NCBI RefSeq assembly: GCF_001042595.1 | Contig: NZ_AP012326.1 | Span: 2,170,001-2,234,000, forward strand | Source of the DNA: Bifidobacterium dentium JCM 1195 = DSM 20436 | GTDB lineage: Bacteria; Actinomycetota; Actinomycetes; Actinomycetales; Bifidobacteriaceae | Reading direction: 5' to 3' | Length of the DNA: 64,000 bases | Shown: positions 17,906 to 25,839 of the stretch, in pieces | Layout of the letters: every line of letters starts with the position of its first letter | Numbering within the stretch: the first letter of the stretch is position 1 | Translations under genes and position numbers: made by a program | Notes under the pieces: model-generated | The model's input: only the letters and a program-made list of their open reading frames with translations | What the model was told of the DNA's origin: nothing | Databases searched by the model: none

Positions 17906-19528
17906 TTACTTGGTTTCCAGAGGGATGCTTGCGATTGCGGCGTGCTCCATCGGCAGTCCCTTGCGGAAGCGGTCGAAGAATTCCTCGAAACCGGCCACGT
18001 CGTCGGCGTCTGGCTCTTCCGTGGTGGAGACCACGTCTGAGAAGACGCGCGAATCGAGGTATTCGTCAAGCGGCTGGTCGGCATGCCACAGGTAGTCGGC
18101 GAGCACGGCCATACCCCACGCTCCGCCTTCAGCGGCGGTGGCCATGACCTTGATCGGAGTGTCGAACGCGGCTGCGAGGATTTTCTGCGCGACCTTCGGC
18201 GTGGTGAAGATGCCACCATGCCCGACGAGTGAATCGACTGCGACGCCTTCGTCCTTGGTCATGACGTCCATGCCGATCTTCACCGGCGAGAATGCGCCGA
18301 ACAGTTGGGCCCGCATGAAATTGCCAAGGCTCATCCGAGCTTCCGGACCGCGGGCGAACAACGGCCGGCCTTCCGACAGGCCGGCCAGGAATTCGCCGGA
18401 GCGGAACGGATAGTTGATGAGTCCTCCGCAATTGGAGTCGACGTCATCCGCGATCGCGGAACGGAAGAGCGTGCCATACAGCGTGCCGGCGTCGACCGGC
18501 TGTCCGATGGCAGCCGCGAACTGGCCGAACAGGCCGACCCATGCATTGAGATCGGAGGTGAAGTTGTTGGCGTGGCTCATACCGGCCAAATCACCGGCCG
18601 GAGTGGTGACGAGATCCACTTCCGGATGCAGTCGTGCCAGCTTGTGTTCGAGCACCACCATGGCGAAGATCGAAGTGCCGGCGGAAACGTTGCCGGTGCG
18701 CACGCGCACGGAATTGGTGGCCACCATTCCGGTGCCGGCGTCACCTTCAGGCGGGGCGAGGGTGATGCCCGGCTGGAGGGTGCCGGTCGGGTCGAGCAGC
18801 TTGGCGCCTTCGGCGGTGAGTTCGCCTGCCGGAGCACCGGCCACCAGCGGTTCGGGAAGTAGATCTTCAAGCTTCCATGGCTGGGCCGCGACTTCCGGCA
18901 GCGCATCGAACTTGTCGATGAACGCGGTTTCGTAGGTGTGAGTGGTCGGGTCGATGGGGAACATGCCGGAGGCATCTCCCACGCCGAGCACCTTCCTGCC
19001 GGTGAGCTTCCAGTGCACATAGCCAGCGAGCGTGGTGAAATAAGCCACCTTGCCGACGTGCTCCTCCTTGTTGAGCACGGACTGGTAGAGGTGGGCGATG
19101 GACCAGCGTTCCGGAATGTTGTATTGGAAGAGTTCCGAGAGCTTCTCATGAGCTTCGGATGTGTTGGTGTTCTGCCAGGTGCGGAATGGGACGAGCAGCT
19201 CGCCGTTCTCGTCAAAGGCGAGGTAGCCGTGCATCATGGCGGAGAAGCCGATGTGCCCCACATGGGTCAGTTTCTCGCCGTAAGCGGTTTCCACGTCGCC
19301 GGCCATCTTGGCGTATGCGGTCTGCAGGCCCGTCCAGATCTCCTCCTGGGTGTAGCTCCACAGGCCGTCTTCCAGATGGCTGGCCCAGCCGTAATCGCCG
19401 GCGGCGATGGTGTGGTATTCGTCATCGATAAGTACCGCCTTGATTCGGGTAGATCCGAATTCGATGCCCAAGCTCGTCTTGCCTGCGCGGATTTTCTCGG
19501 CGGTCAACGCAACCGGCTCTTGCGACAT
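17906..19528 (-). CDS. araB: FGGY-family sugar kinase, ribulokinase role (AraB)
   Basis: Phosphorylates L-ribulose in the arabinose pathway, inferred from its place as first gene of araB-araD-araA. The 540-residue protein has the FGGY ATPase start 'SLGIEFGSTRIKAVLIDDEY' (residues 19-38), the sugar-binding region 'ISFSAMMHGYL-like' (GHIGFSAMMHGYLAF), GVGDASGMFPID, and the C-terminal 'ATAAEGGAWGMAVLADYLW' region. It is closer to the xylulokinase-like kinases found in actinobacterial arabinose operons than to E. coli AraB. Two tandem LacI-type operator halves lie 52-77 bp before its start, so the operon is probably repressed by the LacI regulator encoded upstream. Confidence 0.88.
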   Translation of the reverse strand: MSQEPVALTAEKIRAGKTSLGIEFGSTRIKAVLIDDEYHTIAAGDYGWASHLEDGLWSYTQEEIWTGLQTAYAKMAGDVETAYGEKLTHVGHIGFSAMMHGYLAFDENGELLVPFRTWQNTNTSEAHEKLSELFQYNIPERWSIAHLYQSVLNKEEHVGKVAYFTTLAGYVHWKLTGRKVLGVGDASGMFPIDPTTHTYETAFIDKFDALPEVAAQPWKLEDLLPEPLVAGAPAGELTAEGAKLLDPTGTLQPGITLAPPEGDAGTGMVATNSVRVRTGNVSAGTSIFAMVVLEHKLARLHPEVDLVTTPAGDLAGMSHANNFTSDLNAWVGLFGQFAAAIGQPVDAGTLYGTLFRSAIADDVDSNCGGLINYPFRSGEFLAGLSEGRPLFARGPEARMSLGNFMRAQLFGAFSPVKIGMDVMTKDEGVAVDSLVGHGGIFTTPKVAQKILAAAFDTPIKVMATAAEGGAWGMAVLADYLWHADQPLDEYLDSRVFSDVVSTTEEPDADDVAGFEEFFDRFRKGLPMEHAAIASIPLETK

Positions 19529-19579
19529 AGTTCCAAACTCCTTGCGTCCGAGCGCCTCGTAACCACTCTGTCAACCGAA

Positions 19580-19605
19580 TGTTAGCGCTCACTGTTAACG
19601 CTCAC
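19580..19605 (-). promoter_or_regulatory. Tandem LacI-type operators upstream of araB
   Basis: Two adjoining 13-bp units read on the minus strand as GTGAGCGTTAACA and GTGAGCGCTAACA. They match the perfect palindrome GTTAGCGCTAAC at 21004-21015 upstream of the LacI gene. The set fits the central-CG operators of LacI-family regulators and suggests control of araBDA and of the regulator itself. Confidence 0.7.
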
Positions 19606-19759
19606 TATTCTAAACGGAAAGCATCGACCACACAAGTCCGCCGTGTCCTGCCACTCCATGCAATTCGCCTGATTCCAGAAAACGGGGGACATTCAAATCA
19701 TCCTCGGCAGACCTCATCCGTCCGATTCACCAAAATCGGACAACCAGAGAACGACAAAC

Positions 19760-19803
19760 GGCTTGTGGGTGTCCGAATTTGAAGATTCGGACACCCACAA
19801 GCC
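19760..19803 (-). terminator. Terminator of the LacI gene (18-bp perfect stem)
   Basis: GGCTTGTGGGTGTCCGAA (19760-19777) and its exact complement (19786-19803) enclose an 8-base loop. It lies 22 bp beyond the LacI stop and upstream of araB, insulating the two. The following T-run is short (GTTTGT). Confidence 0.8.
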
Positions 19804-19825
19804 AAAGAGTCACGAGCAACGGAAC

Positions 19826-20944
19826 TCAGCGGTGGCGTACAGGCCCCAAAGAACTGCGATTCATGACTTTGGCGGGGATAAGACCCACACCATGCTGCGA
19901 GATGGAGAACGAGTTCTCGTCGCCCTCCCCAAGCAGATACAGCGCCTCACGCATGGCTGCGGTACCAAGTCGTTCGAAGTCCGGGTGAATCGTGGTCAGG
20001 GGCGGGAACATATTGTCCATCGCCGGCATGTCATCAAAACCGACGACGCTGACATCCTGCGGAATGCGCACACCGTGCTCGTGCAACGCGCGAGCCACGC
20101 CCACGGACTGGCTGTCGTTCGCGCACACCACACAGGTCGGCAGTTCACCGCCGGTGCGTCCGATATTGTCAAGCACATGATTCATTTTGCCGTACGCTTC
20201 CGTGGCATCCCACGATTCACATTGCACGGTCACGGAACTGATCGCGTTCGCCCCGCATAGCTTGTTCCAAGCGAGCAAACGGGTCGCCGCATCCCGCCAT
20301 TCCTTCGGACCGGCGAAATACAACACCGAACGGTGGCCATATTCGCTGACCATTCGCATCACGTCAGCCATGGCACCCCACTGATCCACGCCCACCACGG
20401 AAACATGACGGCGGTCGGTGGACGTCATCAGCCGCAAACCGTCCTGCACGCTTACGCCTCCGTGAGTGGAAGTGACGATCACACGCGGCTGCGAAATCTG
20501 CGCACGGCATGCGGCGGAGAACATCACATCGGTCGGCGTCAGGAAAATGAACGCGTCCACGTTCTGTTCGTCGAAGGTGCGGCATAAATCGTCAAAATCA
20601 CCTTGCGTACACAACGCCTCGTGCACCATGCTCACCGACATGAACAAACCATGCGACCGAGCCATGGACTCGATGGCGGAAATCGCGGAAATCGGACCAT
20701 AGAAACGCTGGCCGCCGGCAATCAATCCGATGGTACGCGAGCGGCGCGAAGCCAGAGCGCGCGCGGAATTGCTCGGTCGATAGCCAAGTTCGTCAATGGC
20801 CTTCTGCACTCTCTCCCGCGTGGCGTCCGACACATCAGGCGAATGATTGATGACGCGCGACACCGTCTGATGACTCACTCCGGCAAGCTTGGCGACCTCG
20901 AACATGGAAGGACGCTTGTTCGCCGTTTTACGCCTGACTGCCAT
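19826..20944 (-). CDS. LacI-family regulator, probable arabinose-operon repressor
   Basis: A 372-residue LacI-family regulator. The helix-turn-helix is 'SMFEVAKLAGVSHQTVSRVI' (about residues 13-32), followed by the hinge 'YRPSNSARALASRRSRTIGL' and the effector domain. It is upstream of araBDA on the same strand but is separated by a strong terminator, so it is its own transcription unit. Its promoter contains the palindrome GTTAGCGCTAAC and the araB promoter carries two related sites, which suggests autoregulation plus arabinose control. The broader AraQ-type LacI regulator of bifidobacteria binds similar GAGCGCTC sites. I cannot say whether this is AraQ itself. An upstream GGAGGG precedes the ATG. 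Confidence 0.9.
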   Translation of the reverse strand: MAVRRKTANKRPSMFEVAKLAGVSHQTVSRVINHSPDVSDATRERVQKAIDELGYRPSNSARALASRRSRTIGLIAGGQRFYGPISAISAIESMARSHGLFMSVSMVHEALCTQGDFDDLCRTFDEQNVDAFIFLTPTDVMFSAACRAQISQPRVIVTSTHGGVSVQDGLRLMTSTDRRHVSVVGVDQWGAMADVMRMVSEYGHRSVLYFAGPKEWRDAATRLLAWNKLCGANAISSVTVQCESWDATEAYGKMNHVLDNIGRTGGELPTCVVCANDSQSVGVARALHEHGVRIPQDVSVVGFDDMPAMDNMFPPLTTIHPDFERLGTAAMREALYLLGEGDENSFSISQHGVGLIPAKVMNRSSLGPVRHR

Positions 20945-21003
20945 GCCTCATTGCCCTCCACACGCGACCATTGTTGCCTTCGACCATTCTACACGCAACT
21001 TCA

Positions 21004-21015
21004 GTTAGCGCTAAC
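21004..21015. promoter_or_regulatory. LacI operator at the regulator's own promoter
   Basis: The 12-bp perfect palindrome GTTAGCGCTAAC lies 60 bp before the LacI start codon. It has the same core as the araB operators at 19580-19605. Confidence 0.7.
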
Positions 21016-21079
21016 AGGCGTTCTCTCGCGTTCACTTAGTGCAGCATTCGTGCATGCCGGCAACCACCGGCGAACTTAC

Positions 21080-22540
21080 TTACCGAGCTGCCAGACGGGC
21101 AAGTCGAGCCGCAAAATTCGGCCAGTCGGTACGCATGGCGGTCAGGAGCCTGCGATTGGGGACCTCGTCGATCGGAACCCATTCGACTTCCATGCTTTCG
21201 TCGTCATTCGCAGCCGGATGCACATGATGCCCGGGCTTCTCGAAGGCGAAGACGGTGGTATATGCCCACGGTCCGTGATCCTCACGGTAGGAGCCGACCA
21301 CTTCAATGTCTTCCGGAGTGATGTTAGCTTCCTCGTAGGATTCCCGCAACGCACCTTCGATCGGGCTCTCGCCGTCGGCGGTGGCGCCTCCCGGAATGCC
21401 CCACGTGCCGCCTTCCGCGCTCCAGACCGCACGATGCTGCATGACGATATGCGTCACCTTGCCGGTCTCTTCATCGCGTCGGGCCAGCAGCACGCCGGAA
21501 GCGCCGTTGATGCCCCAATGCTTACGTCCGCAGGCGCAGTCCACCCAGCCGTCGCCAGGCTGATGCACATTTTCTTTGGGCGGCAACGGTTTCGCCGCTC
21601 CCGTTTTCGCATCATGAGTCACGCGCGGATACTGGTCCTCACGCGTCACATTCCACAAATCGGTCCATTCCACACCCAGTCCGGCCGCCAGTCGGCGCAC
21701 CAACGGCAGGCTCAATCCGATGATGCCGTGTGGATCGCCCTCGATGGAATCGATGAACGCGCCACCGAAACCTTCCAGCGTAAAGGATCCGGCAACCTCC
21801 AGCGGCTCACCGGTGGCAATGTAACGCTCGATGTCAAGGTCGGAATATTCGCAGAAATGCAATGTGGCCTTACTCGCGCCACGGACCATGCGACCAGTGG
21901 CGAAATCAATCAGGCAGTGGCCGGTCCACAGTTCGCCGGTGGCGCCTCGCATGGCACGCAACCGCTCACGAGCGACGGCTTCGCTGTGCGGCTTGCCATA
22001 GCATTCGCCATCAAGCAGAAACATGGAGTCGCAGCCGAGAATCAACGGGCCGACGGTGGCGCGGGTAAGTCCCGGCTGACCTTCGACCGCATCGGTGATC
22101 GGCTCGGTGACGGTCGGAATGGCGACATCGGAAAAATCACGGGTCTGCACATCGTCGGAATCCTGCACGACTTCCGGTCGCAACGTAACGACATCGGCCG
22201 CGGATCCGGTCTCAAAACCGGCGACGGCCGTATCTCCCGCAATCTCACGGGACTTCAGCGGATATCCGATGATCCTCTCGCCCGAAGCGGCGGCTGCGGT
22301 CGCCGCGACGTTACGGTACGCCTCATGTACGGCCTCGGCCTTGGCGGAAGCCAGAATCATCACTCGCCGCTCGACCGACAGATCGGCGACGCGAACCCCG
22401 GCTTCGGCGGCGGCACGTTCCAGCGCAGCCGGCTCGTCGACGTTCGAAACGCGGATGGTCGGGCAGATGCCGGCTGAGAACAGCACGTCGCGACGTGGCT
22501 TGGATTTCGAGGCGAGAATCAGCGGAATGGAAGTACTCAT
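21080..22540 (-). CDS. Bifunctional Maf-like nucleotide pyrophosphatase / Nudix hydrolase fusion
   Basis: The 486-residue protein joins two house-cleaning domains. Residues 1-75 and about 165-330 form a Maf domain (ILASKSKPRRDVL at the start; LILGCDSMFLLDGECYGKP around 167-184), which hydrolyses non-canonical nucleoside triphosphates. About 85 extra residues (roughly 80-165) interrupt the Maf domain and match nothing I recognise. The C-terminal domain has a Nudix box around residues 384-406: G-x5-E-x7-RE-x2-EE is intact (E in DGESP, REs in ALRESYEEANI). A CACGRKHWG segment links the domains and could bind metal. The ATG at 22540 overlaps the thrB stop by four bases (ATGA), so translation is coupled. 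Confidence 0.88.
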   Translation of the reverse strand: MSTSIPLILASKSKPRRDVLFSAGICPTIRVSNVDEPAALERAAAEAGVRVADLSVERRVMILASAKAEAVHEAYRNVAATAAAASGERIIGYPLKSREIAGDTAVAGFETGSAADVVTLRPEVVQDSDDVQTRDFSDVAIPTVTEPITDAVEGQPGLTRATVGPLILGCDSMFLLDGECYGKPHSEAVARERLRAMRGATGELWTGHCLIDFATGRMVRGASKATLHFCEYSDLDIERYIATGEPLEVAGSFTLEGFGGAFIDSIEGDPHGIIGLSLPLVRRLAAGLGVEWTDLWNVTREDQYPRVTHDAKTGAAKPLPPKENVHQPGDGWVDCACGRKHWGINGASGVLLARRDEETGKVTHIVMQHRAVWSAEGGTWGIPGGATADGESPIEGALRESYEEANITPEDIEVVGSYREDHGPWAYTTVFAFEKPGHHVHPAANDDESMEVEWVPIDEVPNRRLLTAMRTDWPNFAARLARLAAR

Positions 22541-23541
22541 GCGCGCTCCACCTGCACGCCCTTGGTGTCGACGCCGAGATGCAGCACGCGCCAATGGCCG
22601 GAGGAAAGCTCTTCCGCCGCAATCCGTTCGAGTTCCTCGCGGGCGTCGCCATGATGCAGCACCAACACGCACGGTCCGGCGCCGGAAACGGTGGAGGCGA
22701 ACCCGTAGGAGCGCATCTTCTCGATCAGGGCCCAGGACGGTTCCATCAGCGATGCACGATACGGTTGGTGCAATCGATCCTGCGTGGCGGCGTACAGCAA
22801 CGCATTGGCGTTCTTCTTCTGGCCAAGGGCGAGCATGCCCGGATTCATGGCGGCCGGCAACAGGCTCACACGGGACACATTGTGCACGGCATCCTTGAAG
22901 GCGACCTTGCCCGGCAGGGCCTGACGGGCCTTTTCGGTGGACAGCTCGTAATCCGGAACGAACACGGCGGCGGTCAGGTCATCGGCCACACGGTAGTTGA
23001 TGGTGTGGAAGCCATTGTGGAGCGGATCACCGCCCGGGATCGGCACGGAACCGACACCTTCCGCGGTCTCCATATCCCACGACATGGTCAGGCCTCCGTA
23101 CACGGCCGGCGCCACATTGTCGGGATGGCCTTCGATGGCGGCGGCCAGCTCGAACACGGCGTCACGATTGAGTTCGTCATCCTGCGCGAAAGCGGCCGCT
23201 GCGGCGATGCCGGCCACGATGGCTTCGGCGGAGGATCCCATGCCCCGTGCCTGCGGAATGCGGTTGTTCGCCTGAAGGATGAAGCCCATGCGCCCCAGCC
23301 CGAAGGTCTGGCATGCACGGCGGAAGGTGGAGACCACCAAGTGGGTTTCGTCGCGCGGCAGGGTGTCGGCGCCCTCGCCTTCGATCATCACCTGCGCCGC
23401 GGTGTTCACCGGGTCGGTGCACAACGTGAATTCAAGTTCGTCGTGGTAGTCCAGAGCCAGTCCGACCGTATCGAAGCCGGAGCCGAGGTTGGCGCTGGTG
23501 GCCGGAACGCTTACACGCACCTTGCGAGTAACTGGAGTCAT
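22537..23541 (-). CDS. thrB: Homoserine kinase
   Basis: Phosphorylates homoserine on the way to threonine. It is a GHMP-family kinase of 334 residues: the N-terminal SVPATSANLGSGFDTVGLAL (residues 10-29) and the ATP loop RGMGSSAEAIVAGIAAA (around 89-105) are clear, with a C-terminal 'VSGAGPCVLVL' motif. It follows hom on the same strand after 144 bp that contain a strong hairpin, and it overlaps the downstream Maf-Nudix gene by four bases. Confidence 0.97.
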   Translation of the reverse strand: MTPVTRKVRVSVPATSANLGSGFDTVGLALDYHDELEFTLCTDPVNTAAQVMIEGEGADTLPRDETHLVVSTFRRACQTFGLGRMGFILQANNRIPQARGMGSSAEAIVAGIAAAAAFAQDDELNRDAVFELAAAIEGHPDNVAPAVYGGLTMSWDMETAEGVGSVPIPGGDPLHNGFHTINYRVADDLTAAVFVPDYELSTEKARQALPGKVAFKDAVHNVSRVSLLPAAMNPGMLALGQKKNANALLYAATQDRLHQPYRASLMEPSWALIEKMRSYGFASTVSGAGPCVLVLHHGDAREELERIAAEELSSGHWRVLHLGVDTKGVQVERA

Positions 23542-23638
23542 GTCTCGTCGTCCTTCGTCACATCTTCATTACAAATCATGCACCGTATACCCGAACCGGT
23601 ACAACGGTCAAATCACGGCACGCAATCATCATCGAAGT

Positions 23639-23677
23639 CGGGGCCCACGTTTGCCTTGCCTGCAATCGTGGGCCCCG
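23639..23677 (-). other. G+C-rich hairpin between hom and thrB
   Basis: CGGGGCCCACG (23639-23649) pairs perfectly with CGTGGGCCCCG (23667-23677), nine bases after the hom stop. No T-run follows, so it may be a partial terminator or an mRNA-processing signal. Confidence 0.5.
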
Positions 23678-23685
23678 CACCGCAA

Positions 23686-25002
23686 TCAGTTCAATACGCG
23701 CAAAATCGACGGCTCGCCGACCACGCAATCGAGTTCACACACATCTTCGACGGTCTTGCGCAGGGTGAGCTCGTCGGTCATATGCGTGACCAGACGCAGC
23801 TGCTGCAGCTCGCCGTCATAGCCCGGATCCTTGAGGGTGGGCTTCAGATCCTGATTCACACCGTTGATGGACACGCCATGCTCGGCGAACTTGGCCGCGA
23901 TGGCGGCGAGCACGCCCGGATTGTCGTGAATCACGAAACGTACGGCGAACTCGGCCTTGGACGCTTCGATCGGCGCCTTCTTCAAGTCGTTATACAGCGG
24001 AATGACCGGGCCCGTGCAGCCTTGCGCGATATGACGCGCCTCGGTGACCACGTCGCCGACCACCGCGGAGGCGGTCGGAGCGCCGCCCGCGCCACGACCG
24101 TAGAACATGAGGTCGTCGGCCGCCTCGGCCTTGACGAACACGGCGTTGAAGGAACCGTGAACGGATGCCAGCGGATGGTTGTTGGAGATCAGCGCCGGAT
24201 ACACTCGCGCGGAAACGCCGGCTTCGGTATTCTCCACGACGGCCAGCAGTTTGATGACCTTGTCTTCGGCGGTGGCCGCGGCGATGTCATCGGCGGTGAT
24301 CTTGGTGATGCCTTCGACGGACACGTCGTCGATGGTCACATTGGTGTGGAAGCCTAGGGTGGCCATGATGGCGGCCTTGTTGGCGGCGTCATAGCCTTCG
24401 ATGTCGCCGGTCGGGTCGGCTTCGGCATAGCCCTTGGCCTGAGCGTCCTTGAGCACGTCGTCGAAGTCGAGGCCCTTGGTGGTCATCTCGTCGAGAATGT
24501 AGTTGGTGGTGCCGTTGACGATGCCGAGCATGCTCGTCACCTTGTCACCCACCAGCGATTCGCGCAACGGCTTGAGGAACGGAATGGCACCGCCTACGGA
24601 GGCCTCGAAGTAGATATCGACGCCCCTGGCTTCGGCGGCCGCGTAAATCTCCGGACCGTACTTGGCGAGCAGAGCCTTGTTGGCGGTGACCACGGAAGCA
24701 CCGGATTCGATGGCGGCGAGCACGAACTTACGGGCTACACCGGTACCGCCGATCAACTCGATGACGATGTCCGAACCGGTGGCCACGCTCATGGTGTCGG
24801 TGGTGACCACGGACTTGTCGATCCATGGGAACGGGTCGGTTTCGGCGGGGTCGAGGCAAGCGACGCCGGTCAGTTCGATCGGTCGGCCGATGCGCGCTGC
24901 GAGTTCATCCTTCTGCTCCACCAGCAGACGTGCGGTCTGGGAGCCGACGGTACCTGCACCCAGCAATCCAACGCGAATCGGTGCAACATCTTCCTGTGCC
25001 AA
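23686..25002 (-). CDS. hom: Homoserine dehydrogenase
   Basis: Reduces aspartate semialdehyde to homoserine, shared by threonine and methionine synthesis. The 438-residue protein has the NAD(P)-binding start VGLLGAGTVGSQTARLL (residues 12-28), catalytic-domain sequence 'GVARKFVLAAIESGASVVTA-like' (GASVVTANKALLAKYG), GIVNGTTNYIL and 'GYAEADPTGDIEGYDAANKA', and a C-terminal ACT domain (about 355-438) for allosteric control ('YAVRFVIHDNPGVLAAIA-like' AVRFVIHDNPGVLAAIAAKF). It is the first gene of hom-thrB-maf and is divergent from the EIIA gene. Confidence 0.96.
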   Translation of the reverse strand: MAQEDVAPIRVGLLGAGTVGSQTARLLVEQKDELAARIGRPIELTGVACLDPAETDPFPWIDKSVVTTDTMSVATGSDIVIELIGGTGVARKFVLAAIESGASVVTANKALLAKYGPEIYAAAEARGVDIYFEASVGGAIPFLKPLRESLVGDKVTSMLGIVNGTTNYILDEMTTKGLDFDDVLKDAQAKGYAEADPTGDIEGYDAANKAAIMATLGFHTNVTIDDVSVEGITKITADDIAAATAEDKVIKLLAVVENTEAGVSARVYPALISNNHPLASVHGSFNAVFVKAEAADDLMFYGRGAGGAPTASAVVGDVVTEARHIAQGCTGPVIPLYNDLKKAPIEASKAEFAVRFVIHDNPGVLAAIAAKFAEHGVSINGVNQDLKPTLKDPGYDGELQQLRLVTHMTDELTLRKTVEDVCELDCVVGEPSILRVLN

Positions 25003-25228
25003 GGCATCCTCCCTCGAATGTGAAATATTGGTATAACGTTGCTCATTGTACGGGGCCGATATGACGAACAGCGGCGAAATTCCAAGAAAGAAATCGCTAT
25101 TTGCGACAATTCTGCCGTGAACGTCCCCATACGTGACGTACCATGTTCAGTAGAAGGTAACCACGAACGCGTTCGTGCCGGCTTCAACGTTGAGCGCCCG
25201 CCGAACAAAGTCCACGAAAGGACATGCA

Positions 25229-25819
25229 ATGGCAGGATTCTTCGCCTCTCTGTTCCACAAGAAGGCCGACGCCTCCGTCTCGAATCCCGATGAGGGGGCC
25301 TTTGTCGAGTCGCCCGCCGACGATTCCCGCACGGCATCGTCGCAGGAGGAACATCTGCCGACGCGAATCGCACTCTGCTCGCCTGCCGACGGCGCCGCGA
25401 AATCGTTGGAGGAAGTGGCCGACGACGTATTCTCCACAAAGGTGCTCGGCGACGGTTTCGCCGTAACGCCGAGCAATGGGCTGATCGTGGCACCGGTCAG
25501 CGGCACCATCTCGACCATCGCCAATGCGAGGCATGCCGTGGGCATCACGATGGAGAACGGCATTGAAGCGCTGGTGCACATCGGCATCGATACGGTGCAG
25601 CTCAAGGGCGGGCCGTTCACCTTGCTGGTACAGCCCGGGCAGAAGGTCAACGCCGGTGAGCCAATCGACGAAGTCAATCTGGCGGCCGTGCATGCGGCCG
25701 GAAAGCTCACCGACGTGATCGTGGTGTTCACGAACGCCGACGACATCGATGCAATCGACATCACCGCCCACGGTGCCGTACTTGCCGGCGGTCCGGTGGG
25801 CACGTTGATTGCGCGCTGA
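25229..25819 (+). CDS. PTS EIIA-Glc-like phosphocarrier protein
   Basis: A 196-residue protein whose last about 130 residues form an EIIA-glucose domain: FAVTPSNGLIVAPVSGTIST, then the phospho-histidine loop 'ALVHIGIDTVQLKGGPFTLL' with the active-site His in VHIGID, and 'VNAGEPIDEVNLAAVHAAGK'. The first about 55 residues are extra and Ser/Glu/Asp-rich. It would accept phosphate from HPr and pass it to an IIBC partner or act as a regulator. No EIIB or EIIC is adjacent. The ATG at 25229 has GAAAGGA before it; the longer frame has none. It converges with lysA, leaving only 20 bp. Confidence 0.88.
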   Translation: MAGFFASLFHKKADASVSNPDEGAFVESPADDSRTASSQEEHLPTRIALCSPADGAAKSLEEVADDVFSTKVLGDGFAVTPSNGLIVAPVSGTISTIANARHAVGITMENGIEALVHIGIDTVQLKGGPFTLLVQPGQKVNAGEPIDEVNLAAVHAAGKLTDVIVVFTNADDIDAIDITAHGAVLAGGPVGTLIAR

Positions 25820-25839
25820 CGTTCCGTCGATACGCGCCG

